Source of the DNA: Neptunomonas sp.
GTDB lineage: Bacteria; Pseudomonadota; Gammaproteobacteria; Pseudomonadales; Balneatricaceae
Assembly (NCBI RefSeq): GCF_016744175.1
Contig: NZ_JADGEV010000012.1
Coordinates: 38,153-102,152 of the forward strand
Direction of reading: 5' to 3'
DNA: 64,000 nt
The notes under the pieces were generated by a model. The model searched no databases. It had not been told where the DNA came from and saw only the letters and a program-made list of their open reading frames with translations. This document shows positions 16,435 to 25,151 of the stretch, one piece after another (the stretch's first letter is position 1; every line of letters begins with the position of its first letter). The position numbers were made by a program, and so were the translations under genes.

Positions 16435-17556
16435 ATGTATTTCTATGTGGATGAAAGCGGACAAACTGGTTTAAATCTCTTTGACGAATCGCAGCCCTTT
16501 TTATACTACGGAGTTTTAATATCGAGATTTAATTTAGATATTCTTGCAGAGAAAGATTTAAAGCCGCTGAGAAAGAAACTTGATGTTGAAAGGCTACATG
16601 CTTCTGAGCTTGGTAATGGCCGCTTAGTAGAGATCTCCAAAGATATTAATAAGATAAAGAGAAAGTACAATTTAAGTTTCGATTTCCATCGAATTGCTAA
16701 GGCAGATCATGCATTAATTAGCTTCTTTGATCAGGTATTTGATCAGGGTTTAAATCCAGCTGTTCCATGGGATGCATACTGGACACCACTGAAATACATG
16801 TTATTGGGTAAAGTTGCTTATCTCTTCGATGATGAGACTCTAAAAAAAGCTTGGAAAGCTCGAATAACAGTCAACAATGCACAAGCAAATAAACTTTTAA
16901 TTGAAGTCTGTGAAGTCATATTAGGTCGAGTTTCTTACCTTCCTGACGCTAGATCTCAAGAAATAATCACTGACGGGTTATCTTGGGTTGTGAAAAATGT
17001 GGAAGCGATCTCTTACAACATCGATACCAAGAAAGATGGCTTGCAGATTTCACCAAATCTAATAGGCTTTCAGTCGGTAATGCACGGTATTGCATCACGG
17101 CTAGAAAAAGAGAAGACCGAAGCTTCTAAAGTGATTGTTGACCGCCAGTCGGAGTTTAATGCCGCGCAGGAGCATATTACTAAATTTTATCAAGAAGCCC
17201 GTGATATTCCCTGGGTTAGTGGCCCGGGACTGCCTGTAATGAATTTAACCCATATTCCTAAGGTTCCAATCACTTGTACTGCAGGAACTGAGAGTGCAGG
17301 TTTGGAAATTGTTGATATATTTATTTGGATTTTTAAACGGAATATGGAAAATAAGCCTCTAGCAAATGAGCTTGTTCCTATAATTAATGGCCAACTTCGT
17401 AGAGGGCGCTACGATGAAGTATCAATTAATGCACTAATGGACAGATGGGGGAAATGGTTTCAAAACTTACCAGAGCCTTCTGAAGAAAGTCTTGAAAAGG
17501 CAAGAAAAATGATTGCAGATCAGGAGGTAATAAGAAAGACGCATGTCAAAAACTAA
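16435..17556 (+). CDS. DUF3800 domain protein (cargo)
   Basis: A 373-residue soluble protein. MYFYVDESGQTG at the start is the DUF3800 hallmark with its conserved DES; VIVDRQSEFN near residue 237 and SAGLEIVDIFIWIFKR near residue 285 supply the later acidic positions. The family has an RNase H-like core and is common in phages, plasmids and defence islands, but its activity is unproven. It is on the strand opposite to the tail operon, AT-rich, and separates the fibre unit from the baseplate genes. An anti-phage or host-benefit role is inferred. Confidence 0.8.
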   Translation: MYFYVDESGQTGLNLFDESQPFLYYGVLISRFNLDILAEKDLKPLRKKLDVERLHASELGNGRLVEISKDINKIKRKYNLSFDFHRIAKADHALISFFDQVFDQGLNPAVPWDAYWTPLKYMLLGKVAYLFDDETLKKAWKARITVNNAQANKLLIEVCEVILGRVSYLPDARSQEIITDGLSWVVKNVEAISYNIDTKKDGLQISPNLIGFQSVMHGIASRLEKEKTEASKVIVDRQSEFNAAQEHITKFYQEARDIPWVSGPGLPVMNLTHIPKVPITCTAGTESAGLEIVDIFIWIFKRNMENKPLANELVPIINGQLRRGRYDEVSINALMDRWGKWFQNLPEPSEESLEKARKMIADQEVIRKTHVKN

Positions 17557-17601
17557 TTTATTAAAAAGTTACTATTATGCGGGCGTTCTAGTTAATCTAC
17601 C

Positions 17602-17826
17602 CTAAACATCCACCTCAACAACCACCAGGTTAGGCATCAGCCTAATCACTTCTCCATCCCTTACCAGCGCTCTATTCCCAGTACTCACGCTTTCGCCTTT
17701 CACCACTACCGTGTTACCGGCGAGGGTTGTGCCGGTGCTGGTACCGTCTCCATTGTTGGCGGTAATGTTTACCAGTTCGTTGTTGGCGCTACCAATAAGG
17801 GCTTTGAAGCGTGAGAATACATTCAT
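17602..17826 (-). CDS. Small hypothetical structural protein
   Basis: A 74-residue protein opening MNVFSRFKALIGSANNELVNITANNGDG, with a beta-rich C terminus (GNRALVRDGEVIRLMPNLVVVEVDV) that resembles a small OB-like or spike-base domain. Its ATG overlaps the stop of the 573-residue tail protein (ATGA), so it is translated with it. No family is recognised. Confidence 0.6.
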   Translation of the reverse strand: MNVFSRFKALIGSANNELVNITANNGDGTSTGTTLAGNTVVVKGESVSTGNRALVRDGEVIRLMPNLVVVEVDV

Positions 17827-19544
17827 TCGTAGTGCCTCAATATGCTTAGGTTTTGATACACCACGGCTCCCATTTTAGAGATAGCGATACTGTTAGCGGT
17901 GGCAACGCCTTTCCAGCTTGAGCCGTCTTGGGAAACGATCTTGATTAGCTCGCCAATATCCACAAAGCCTGTGCTTTGATCGTAGAATATACGCCCGCTG
18001 AAGACTTCTTTATGCCCTGATTTAGACAGCTCAATGCGGCCTCGTTCTGTGTTAGCGATGGCATCGGTGAGCAAGTTATCCACTATATCGGGCAACAAAC
18101 TATCGCCTGCGGTACCGAGCTGCTTTACTTTGACTAACGCTCCAGATTCTTGGCCTGCCACGTACACGGCGTTGTATTTGATCTGCGGCTGATACTCTTC
18201 TGACATCTCGCTAAACAGTGCTCGCGGGATAGTGCGGTCTTCTGTGGCGGTGTCCCAGTGCCAGGCCGAATGGCTAAAGCGGGGTTTAACCGTCAGTTCT
18301 TTATTGGCAGGATGCGGGGCAATCACCGCCCCAATCGCATTGGTTAGGCTTAACACTGATGCAATGGGGGCTTTGCCGCTGTAGCTGAATACATTGGCTG
18401 GGATCGACCAATCCGGCGCATTCCAGTTGAGTGTAAAGCCTGTACCAAATAGCTCGTTAGTGGCTACCTGTGCGGCGGTTGATCCACTGGCTTCGGTATG
18501 TGTCTTTTGTACGCTGTAGGGGGATGAGAGCAGTTTCGTTTTACTGTAGGCCACCACTGTCCATGTCTTATTCGCAAAGCGCTCTGTCTCGCTGATTTTA
18601 GAGACAAAGAACTCCCATACATCGCCATTGATGGTGAGCCTTATCTCTTTAATCATGCTGCCCCGTGGTGAGATAAGATCGACGCTCGCCTGGTTCATTA
18701 AGCTAGCGTTGAGCGTCCAGGCGTACGAGTCGATATCGCGGCTGAGCGTTGCCTGGCTAAACGCGATAGGCGTTAGATCTGGCAGTGACACTAAATTAAC
18801 AATATTCATTATATGGTATGCCTTTTCTAATACGGGCGGGTCTGTTGGGTCTGGATCAGGGTCTACTGGCTCAGGTTCGGGCACTAAAAAGACGGTGCGA
18901 TACGGGCCAGCAATAATGGCGCGATGGCGTGAATGGCCGTATTGGGTGTTTGTGTAGTCGTCTACTTTGCGGGTGTGATCCCAAGGAGCGGTACTGCTTG
19001 AATCTACCGGCGACGGTAGCGTATAAGGCTCTTGGGTATCTGGATCGGTAAAGTTAAACGTGAGCTTTGCTGGTGATGCTGCGTATTCAAAATTAAACGA
19101 GGGAATATAAAACTCATAAGCAACCCGTACAGGCTTACTCTTGAATCGATAAACTGAGTGATAGTCATGTGCCCATATACCGTCTTTAGCCGGTAGCGCG
19201 CCATAAAACGGGGTAAGCGCCTGCAAATCATGGGGGTGGATAACATCGCCGTAAGCTAACCCGTCTGTGATATCCGTCGTATAAATAGCCGTTACAGGGT
19301 GTAGGGTTTGACTATCAATGGCGTTAATTATTGAGCCAAATACCAGCGCCGTGCCAGTGTCGATTTTCGGGATAGGTTTATAGGTTAAGGCGTTTAGCGC
19401 CTGTTTTGGCACTGGCTTTACCCATGGCATCGATGGTGCGTTATCCTGCGCTGTGGCTTTGTCGTAGCCTGCAGATATGCCATCGCTCACCGTTGCATCA
19501 ACTTTCTTCCAGGAAGAAACAGCGCCAGCAATAAGCAAAGTCAT
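17823..19544 (-). CDS. Putative tail hub / baseplate protein
   Basis: A 573-residue protein. Residues about 270-573 (LPDLTPIAFSQATLSRDIDSYAWTLNASLMN, FSGRIFYDQSTGFVDIGELIKIV) look like a siphophage tail hub of the gp27 type, with paired beta domains. A proline/aspartate linker PEPEPVDPDPDPTDPP near residue 220 separates an N-terminal domain. It would form the ring at the tail tip that opens for DNA exit. No catalytic motif is seen. It overlaps neighbouring genes on both sides. Confidence 0.6.
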   Translation of the reverse strand: MTLLIAGAVSSWKKVDATVSDGISAGYDKATAQDNAPSMPWVKPVPKQALNALTYKPIPKIDTGTALVFGSIINAIDSQTLHPVTAIYTTDITDGLAYGDVIHPHDLQALTPFYGALPAKDGIWAHDYHSVYRFKSKPVRVAYEFYIPSFNFEYAASPAKLTFNFTDPDTQEPYTLPSPVDSSSTAPWDHTRKVDDYTNTQYGHSRHRAIIAGPYRTVFLVPEPEPVDPDPDPTDPPVLEKAYHIMNIVNLVSLPDLTPIAFSQATLSRDIDSYAWTLNASLMNQASVDLISPRGSMIKEIRLTINGDVWEFFVSKISETERFANKTWTVVAYSKTKLLSSPYSVQKTHTEASGSTAAQVATNELFGTGFTLNWNAPDWSIPANVFSYSGKAPIASVLSLTNAIGAVIAPHPANKELTVKPRFSHSAWHWDTATEDRTIPRALFSEMSEEYQPQIKYNAVYVAGQESGALVKVKQLGTAGDSLLPDIVDNLLTDAIANTERGRIELSKSGHKEVFSGRIFYDQSTGFVDIGELIKIVSQDGSSWKGVATANSIAISKMGAVVYQNLSILRHYE

Positions 19545-20038
19545 TATTTAGGCTCGATGGTTGGCTTTAGATACCCACCGGCTAAGGGCTCGAACAATGG
19601 CTGGGCTTTAAAAATCACATCGCCCGAAGTTACATTGCCGGTGGTCGGCCAATTAGGTTCTACGCTTCCGCACATACCAGGCGTCAAAGAAACGTAGATA
19701 TAACGATTCGGTGCAGGAGGATGGATCACTTCCCCTACATTTTGTATGAGCATGCTGGGTAGCCATTCAACGCCGTAATCCATCGTCGCCATCAGCAGCA
19801 CTTCACCCACATGGGGCGCAATATCAATCTCATATAAGCCGGTTAGTGGGTCGCTTATTGCTTCCCCCAATACCTTTGGGCTCCCTAACGCGGCAAGTGC
19901 CGTGACTTTCAGTGCGATAGGTTCATCATACTTGGATATCAAACCACGCACCCACGCATGATAGGTCGGCTCAATTGAAGCATCTAAATTGAATTCAAAA
20001 TCAACCGCATCACCCACAGGAGGAATATAGCTCATCAC
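19544..20038 (-). CDS. Hypothetical tail protein
   Basis: A 164-residue protein (DAVDFEFNLDASIEPTYHAWVRGLISKYDEP) with a carboxypeptidase-regulatory-like stretch (SDPLTGLYEIDIAPHVGEVLLMATMDYG) similar in style to the C-terminal domain of the next gene upstream. It sits inside the compact tail-tip operon with overlapping ends. Exact role unknown. Confidence 0.55.
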   Translation of the reverse strand: MMSYIPPVGDAVDFEFNLDASIEPTYHAWVRGLISKYDEPIALKVTALAALGSPKVLGEAISDPLTGLYEIDIAPHVGEVLLMATMDYGVEWLPSMLIQNVGEVIHPPAPNRYIYVSLTPGMCGSVEPNWPTTGNVTSGDVIFKAQPLFEPLAGGYLKPTIEPK

Positions 20039-20892
20039 GACTCCTTCAGTTTTGGTATAACAGGCCCGTGAACAATAGGCGGGTAATCAGCAGAAAGAGA
20101 GGCGAAAACATAGAAGGGTGCGTGATCAGGAGTATCAATCAAATAGTTGCCGTTTACGTCGCTAATGGTCGCCGCATAAAGTTGTCCGGTATCTGCGTGA
20201 TAGAGCCTGACGTCAGCATTGGCAGGCATGCCGTTTGTAGTGACATTCCCACTGATAAACCACTCAGCAAATGTCCATATTTCAATACGTGATATACGAG
20301 CGATTGACCCGTTCCCCGAAACATATTCCCCCTGGTGAATGAGGATATCGCCTGCGTCCAGCAGGGTTGTCGGCCATTCCGCTTGAAATACATCATCGTA
20401 ATAAACCCGTGCATAACCGGCATCAATCACAAACGTTATTTTGGTTTCATTAAGTAAGGTATTGGGAAAATTAACAGGCTCAAAAGCCTGGCTCGGGGCT
20501 CCCTCTATTTTTTCTCGAATATATGCCCCGCTAGCACTGCCCATTGCCTGCGTAGCAAAAATGACTGACGTATCAAGTGACGCATGCCACCACGCCGTTA
20601 AGCCTCCTGTATTGGTATCTGTGACAGGGCCAGACCCAATAGAGATATCAAAATACTTACTGTTTGCAGCAGACTCCCCCGTCAGGGTTACCCAAATATC
20701 TACTCGGTTAAAAGCCCCTGTACGGCGTACAGCAACATGATTGATGCTGTTTTGCTGCGGTGCCAGTACAAGCTCATCAGTGCTTTGGTCTATGCTGATG
20801 CTTCCGCCACCACTGATCACTGATACCCAATCATCTAGTTGAGCGGGATCGCTCCAATCATAGATTGATGAGGGCGATGCACTAAGCGCCAT
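20035..20892 (-). CDS. Hypothetical tail-tip protein with beta-sandwich domains
   Basis: A 285-residue protein. The first ~200 residues (AVRRTGAFNRVDIWVTLTGESAANSKYFDISIG) look like a jelly-roll carbohydrate-binding domain; the last ~70 (GNVTTNGMPANADVRLYHADTGQLYAATISDVNGNYLID) match the carboxypeptidase-regulatory-like fold. This combination suggests surface binding. It overlaps its neighbours by a few bases, so it belongs to one transcript. Confidence 0.6.
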   Translation of the reverse strand: MALSASPSSIYDWSDPAQLDDWVSVISGGGSISIDQSTDELVLAPQQNSINHVAVRRTGAFNRVDIWVTLTGESAANSKYFDISIGSGPVTDTNTGGLTAWWHASLDTSVIFATQAMGSASGAYIREKIEGAPSQAFEPVNFPNTLLNETKITFVIDAGYARVYYDDVFQAEWPTTLLDAGDILIHQGEYVSGNGSIARISRIEIWTFAEWFISGNVTTNGMPANADVRLYHADTGQLYAATISDVNGNYLIDTPDHAPFYVFASLSADYPPIVHGPVIPKLKES

Positions 20893-22532
20893 TAGTTAGC
20901 ATCCCCACGCACTTCTATTTCAATAGCATCTTTCGCTTCTGTGGCAGCGCCTGGTTGTGTAGTACGGATCGCCCACATATTTTGGTTAGCGCCATCGGTA
21001 TTAAAACGAATCACATTGTTAGTCACCCAACCTGACCCGAATCCTGTAACACGCATAATAAAGTAAGGTGAACCTGTGGCTGGATTAACGGGCGCAATGT
21101 CATTACCTGAAACCGAGATCGAGTGGTTATCCAAGACAACCCCTAGCTTTTCACCAATGACTTGAATTAATGATGAGCTAATAAAGCGCACTGTCCAGCG
21201 CTCCGACATTGAGCCTTTATTCACTATTTCTATCGGATTATTGATGCTGTCGTATTTGGCTGTTGTGTCGTCACCAATACGAAAATCTGACCAAGTTGGG
21301 CTACCTGAATTCCAACTTTCTTGATGGAAAAAATTGAACACTCTCGCCCCCGTATCCCCCCACACCAGCGCGCTGGCCACTTTTGAACCGGCTGGAAAAT
21401 CACGGTCTGGCGGCGTCGTTACTGCTACGTTACCGGTAATATCAACATTACTCGCTAAACGCATGTTTTCAATACGGTTCACTAATTTATACGGGCCAAT
21501 AAGCGCGTTAGTTGAAATATCGACCAGTGATAACGGGTCTTCAAATGTCAGCTCGCCCAAGTCACGATCAACGCTGTATTGGTGATAGTCCAGCCGTAAA
21601 CCCTGAGAGTCGATCACTTCCATTAAGGCCACATCAGCACGCCCACAATTGACCGTTGTACCGGCTGTAGGCACGACGACCTGATCCTCTTCATGAAAAA
21701 TCACCAGAGTGTCGCCGTTGTTAATCACGGGAACTCTACCGGTGGAAGGTAAGCGCACAGGGTTTAACCCAAGTAATTCAGCACTCATCGGCAAGCGAAC
21801 TTCAGATACTGCATCGTAGCGGATTGAGTCAGGATCTATAACCCAGCCATTCAAACCAAATAGGGTAACTGAACCGTTAGCTCCATAAAAATCGCCGTCT
21901 ACTTCCACATCACCAACCAGTCGATTGGTCGCTACATTGACGGTTACCAAAAATGCCGTTTCAGCGACGATATTTTCGCTATTAAAAGGGTCACCATTTT
22001 CATCAGTGGTAGCCACGGGCTGTACTTGGTAGCGGCTCCCTCTAATTTGTAACGAACTGGAATTAACATTAGAAATCGACGTTTTAAATGATATATGCCC
22101 TGCAGGGCGTTTATTGCTAGAGAACTCATCCACTGTCATGCTGACTATTTTGAACAGCGGTGGCCTGTTAAGGTAGTAGCTGTTAACGACATTACCCATT
22201 AGCTTGATAAGACCCTTCACACGATCAAATGTACCGCATGCCACACCTATTCCGGTCAGCAGGTTAAAGCTGATGTACACAACGCCATCCAGCGTTATGT
22301 ATGCTTGATCTGCAAAATTAAATGATACTTCGCCGACCACATTTTTAGGCACCTGAAAAACAATGCTAGGTTTGTTGGTACTGGTGCTCGATGCAATCAC
22401 GGTTAAGTTAGCGCCGCTGGGCAGCTGCTCGCCCGCGCCGTGTGATGCCGCAAATGTGAAATCAGCCGCACCGAGGGCAATATTTTTAGCCACCGGTGTC
22501 GATACTTGTTTTGTTGTATATGTCACTGCCAT
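20892..22532 (-). CDS. Large hypothetical tail structural protein
   Basis: A 546-residue soluble protein, beta-rich, without recognised enzymatic motifs. Segments such as ADFTFAASHGAGEQLPSGANLTVIASS and DNHSISVSGNDIAPVNPATGSPYFIM suggest several sandwich domains. Similar large paired proteins follow the tape measure in transposable siphoviruses; assignment to the tail tip is from that position. Confidence 0.6.
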   Translation of the reverse strand: MAVTYTTKQVSTPVAKNIALGAADFTFAASHGAGEQLPSGANLTVIASSTSTNKPSIVFQVPKNVVGEVSFNFADQAYITLDGVVYISFNLLTGIGVACGTFDRVKGLIKLMGNVVNSYYLNRPPLFKIVSMTVDEFSSNKRPAGHISFKTSISNVNSSSLQIRGSRYQVQPVATTDENGDPFNSENIVAETAFLVTVNVATNRLVGDVEVDGDFYGANGSVTLFGLNGWVIDPDSIRYDAVSEVRLPMSAELLGLNPVRLPSTGRVPVINNGDTLVIFHEEDQVVVPTAGTTVNCGRADVALMEVIDSQGLRLDYHQYSVDRDLGELTFEDPLSLVDISTNALIGPYKLVNRIENMRLASNVDITGNVAVTTPPDRDFPAGSKVASALVWGDTGARVFNFFHQESWNSGSPTWSDFRIGDDTTAKYDSINNPIEIVNKGSMSERWTVRFISSSLIQVIGEKLGVVLDNHSISVSGNDIAPVNPATGSPYFIMRVTGFGSGWVTNNVIRFNTDGANQNMWAIRTTQPGAATEAKDAIEIEVRGDAN

Positions 22533-22562
22533 GAGATTGCAGACCTTTGCTAAGTAAGTTGA

Positions 22563-24788
22563 CTATGGGCCAGGCGGTGCCGCTCTCCACTGTATTTTTA
22601 GTTTCGAGGGCGCTGGGGCTGGTGTAGGTAATCCAGGACCAGGGCTAACAGGATCGACCACAGGTGGGGTTGCTATACCAGGGCCGGAATCATCTTCCGG
22701 CGGAACACGCACAACGATATCGGGCTCTGTATAAACAGGAGTGGTGACGGTGGTGGTTTTGATGCCGCTTGATAACCCATCCGTTGGATGAAAAACAACA
22801 GTGCCTGCGCCCGTATTAACCACCCAGTTTGAAAGGGTTGGTGTTGGACTACTAAAAACAGAAGCCAGGCTAATATAGGTGCTGCCTTGCGATAGCGAGA
22901 ATAACTGGCCAACATTATTAACCATAGCGGTAAATGTCGTGCTGGCCCCTAAATAATCCATGACAACGGGGTAGCTGATATAAAAATCACCACTGGCCAT
23001 TGCTCCAACCAATACAGTGACAACACCGGAGCCATCAGGCACGTTTGTTGTGGTCTGTGGCGTGTACTCACTGCCGGCGCCTGCATCCACATCGTAGTCA
23101 TATTTAAAATATGTCGGAATGATCACAAGACCGGCGTAAACAAATTCACTGACGATAATCTTGTTGGTCGCGCTATCAAATACTGCGTTGATACCGCCAT
23201 TCCCCGACACCGTAGTGAATGTCTTTCCGTTCCATACGGCTTTCACCACAGCGTTATACGTAAACTCTAGGCTGATTTTGTTAATGTTCTCAGCTGCAAG
23301 GGGAAGCTGTATTTCATACGATTCATGTGGGTCATAGTCGCCTACTAGGCTTTTATATCCCCACGCCGACGCCCATGTATAAATGATTTTAGAGCCTACA
23401 TCCGGCTCAGCACCCAGCGTGACTGATATCGTTGCCGTGCCGTCGCCGTTATAAGCTACCGCACCTACGCCTATATCGGGATCGCCTCCCAACTGAGTAA
23501 GCCCTGTAGACTCAATGCGATACCATTTTCCACCACTGCGAAAATCGATTCGCAATGACGCGGGTGAAGGTGGCGGTGAGATGTTTTTCACAAAAACCAA
23601 GCTGTTGTTGAGCGTTGTTATATCAATGAATGACGTAAATTTAGCGGGCACAGTAGCAATCGAGGTTGGTGTAAATGAAACGGCTATCTGGGTACTAACT
23701 AGAGACGTTGCTTTTGTGTAAAGAATGCCATTGATATAGTCGATTCGCGCCGAGAATCCATAACTTGTACCTGTCATTACTCCTGAACCATCATCAATAG
23801 CACCAAAAATAGGCGCTATTGATCCTGGCTCTATAGGCATACCCGTCGTTAATTCGACTGAGTAATTATTAGCAGGTTTTGGATACCATGCCTGGGAGGG
23901 AGTGGCTATTTTGTCGGCATAAGTAGGCAGTAAATTCGAGTACTCATTAAGGTCAGTTGCCGTCAACAGCACATTCAGATCTGGCGTGCCTTGTTTGTTG
24001 ACCATAGGTGTCTGCTGCAATGTTGAAGGTACTAATTGCTGATGAATTGAATCAATAACTAGCCCTGTTTGCGCTGTGGTGAAATCTTCAGTGAGTGTTT
24101 TTGTGCCATAGAACTTTGTCGCGTTTGCAATAGCGGTATGATACGTATTGACGGCGGAAACATTGCCGCCCGGGTTAAATGCAGAGCCCGCAAAATCGTA
24201 TTCTAATTTTTGTGTAATCGTAACAACGGATAGCTTTCGTTTGTAATCGGTAAAGCCCGATCCTGACGAATGGCTCAAAATTACCTCTTGGTCATCAACC
24301 CCTTGCACGCGGACATACTGTGTATTAACACCATCTTTGATCACGTAAACCTCACCAATCTCGGGCGAGTCATTTTCAGGGCGGGACAAAAAAGTCAGTG
24401 CCTTCATGCCTTCTACATGGTTGCCGTAAAGGTAAAAAATCGCCTCATAACTCAGCGATAAATACGACTCAACCCGCGATTGTGCTTGTATCCGAGTGTC
24501 ATGTGGGTCGTTGGTGTGCGCTAACACGACAGACACTCGGTCATCTGCGGGGTTACTTCTAACGATGGCATGTGCGCCGTAGTAAATATCGGTGTTCTCT
24601 GTAATGACAGCTGGAAACATCTTGCGCAGGGCGACATCGCCATTAACCGTATCGATACGCGAAATATCAGGAAACAGGTTGTTTATCTCACCATCTACGA
24701 TTTCAACGCCGGTCATAGATCCGCCGCCGTTATCATTGTCGGTATTGTCCTGGGCTTTGTATAAGCGGATATCGTTGCGGGTAATCAT
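22563..24788 (-). CDS. Large hypothetical tail structural protein, Pro-rich C terminus
   Basis: A 741-residue protein that starts MITRNDIRLYKAQDNTDND. It contains repeated fibronectin-like stretches and a low-complexity proline-rich tail (PPVVDPVSPGPGLPTPAPAPS, last 50 residues) that probably links to another tail component. No enzymatic motif is seen. It lies between the distal tail protein and the 546-residue protein. Confidence 0.6.
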   Translation of the reverse strand: MITRNDIRLYKAQDNTDNDNGGGSMTGVEIVDGEINNLFPDISRIDTVNGDVALRKMFPAVITENTDIYYGAHAIVRSNPADDRVSVVLAHTNDPHDTRIQAQSRVESYLSLSYEAIFYLYGNHVEGMKALTFLSRPENDSPEIGEVYVIKDGVNTQYVRVQGVDDQEVILSHSSGSGFTDYKRKLSVVTITQKLEYDFAGSAFNPGGNVSAVNTYHTAIANATKFYGTKTLTEDFTTAQTGLVIDSIHQQLVPSTLQQTPMVNKQGTPDLNVLLTATDLNEYSNLLPTYADKIATPSQAWYPKPANNYSVELTTGMPIEPGSIAPIFGAIDDGSGVMTGTSYGFSARIDYINGILYTKATSLVSTQIAVSFTPTSIATVPAKFTSFIDITTLNNSLVFVKNISPPPSPASLRIDFRSGGKWYRIESTGLTQLGGDPDIGVGAVAYNGDGTATISVTLGAEPDVGSKIIYTWASAWGYKSLVGDYDPHESYEIQLPLAAENINKISLEFTYNAVVKAVWNGKTFTTVSGNGGINAVFDSATNKIIVSEFVYAGLVIIPTYFKYDYDVDAGAGSEYTPQTTTNVPDGSGVVTVLVGAMASGDFYISYPVVMDYLGASTTFTAMVNNVGQLFSLSQGSTYISLASVFSSPTPTLSNWVVNTGAGTVVFHPTDGLSSGIKTTTVTTPVYTEPDIVVRVPPEDDSGPGIATPPVVDPVSPGPGLPTPAPAPSKLKIQWRAAPPGP

Positions 24789-24791
24789 CGG

Positions 24792-25151
24792 TTAAACCTC
24801 GATAAAGCGTAAAGTGGTGTCGTAGTAGTCGTTGGCGTCTGGATCGGCGTAGCCAACCAGCTCGCGGGCAGCAATAGCCCCATCGACATAACGAAAGCGC
24901 ACGGTGTAAGCCACGCCATTAAAAGTAAGGGTGTGTTCTGCCGGTGTAGCAGCCAGTGTGCGTAGATTTAACAGCGCGCTGCGTGTAACCAATCCGCTCA
25001 AATTAATGGGCCGTCCGGCCAGCTTTACGCCGGTTTGAATGATGAGCGAGCCACCTGTGGCGTAGTCGGTGGTTTGTTCTACCGGAAGCCATTCCAGCTC
25101 ATCCGGCCAGATTAGGTCATCGGGTAAGGTAATCGCATCTAAGGTGTTCAT
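24792..25151 (-). CDS. Small tail protein after tape measure (distal tail-like)
   Basis: A 119-residue protein (LPDDLIWPDELEWLPVEQTTDYATGGSLIIQTGVKLAGRPINLSG). The ATG overlaps the tape measure stop (ATGA). Position directly after the tape measure and the DUF2460/distal-tail-like pattern (start with a tryptophan-rich loop, then 'TGG.L.IQ') fit a tail completion or distal tail protein. Assignment is by position and partial pattern. Confidence 0.6.
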   Translation of the reverse strand: MNTLDAITLPDDLIWPDELEWLPVEQTTDYATGGSLIIQTGVKLAGRPINLSGLVTRSALLNLRTLAATPAEHTLTFNGVAYTVRFRYVDGAIAARELVGYADPDANDYYDTTLRFIEV

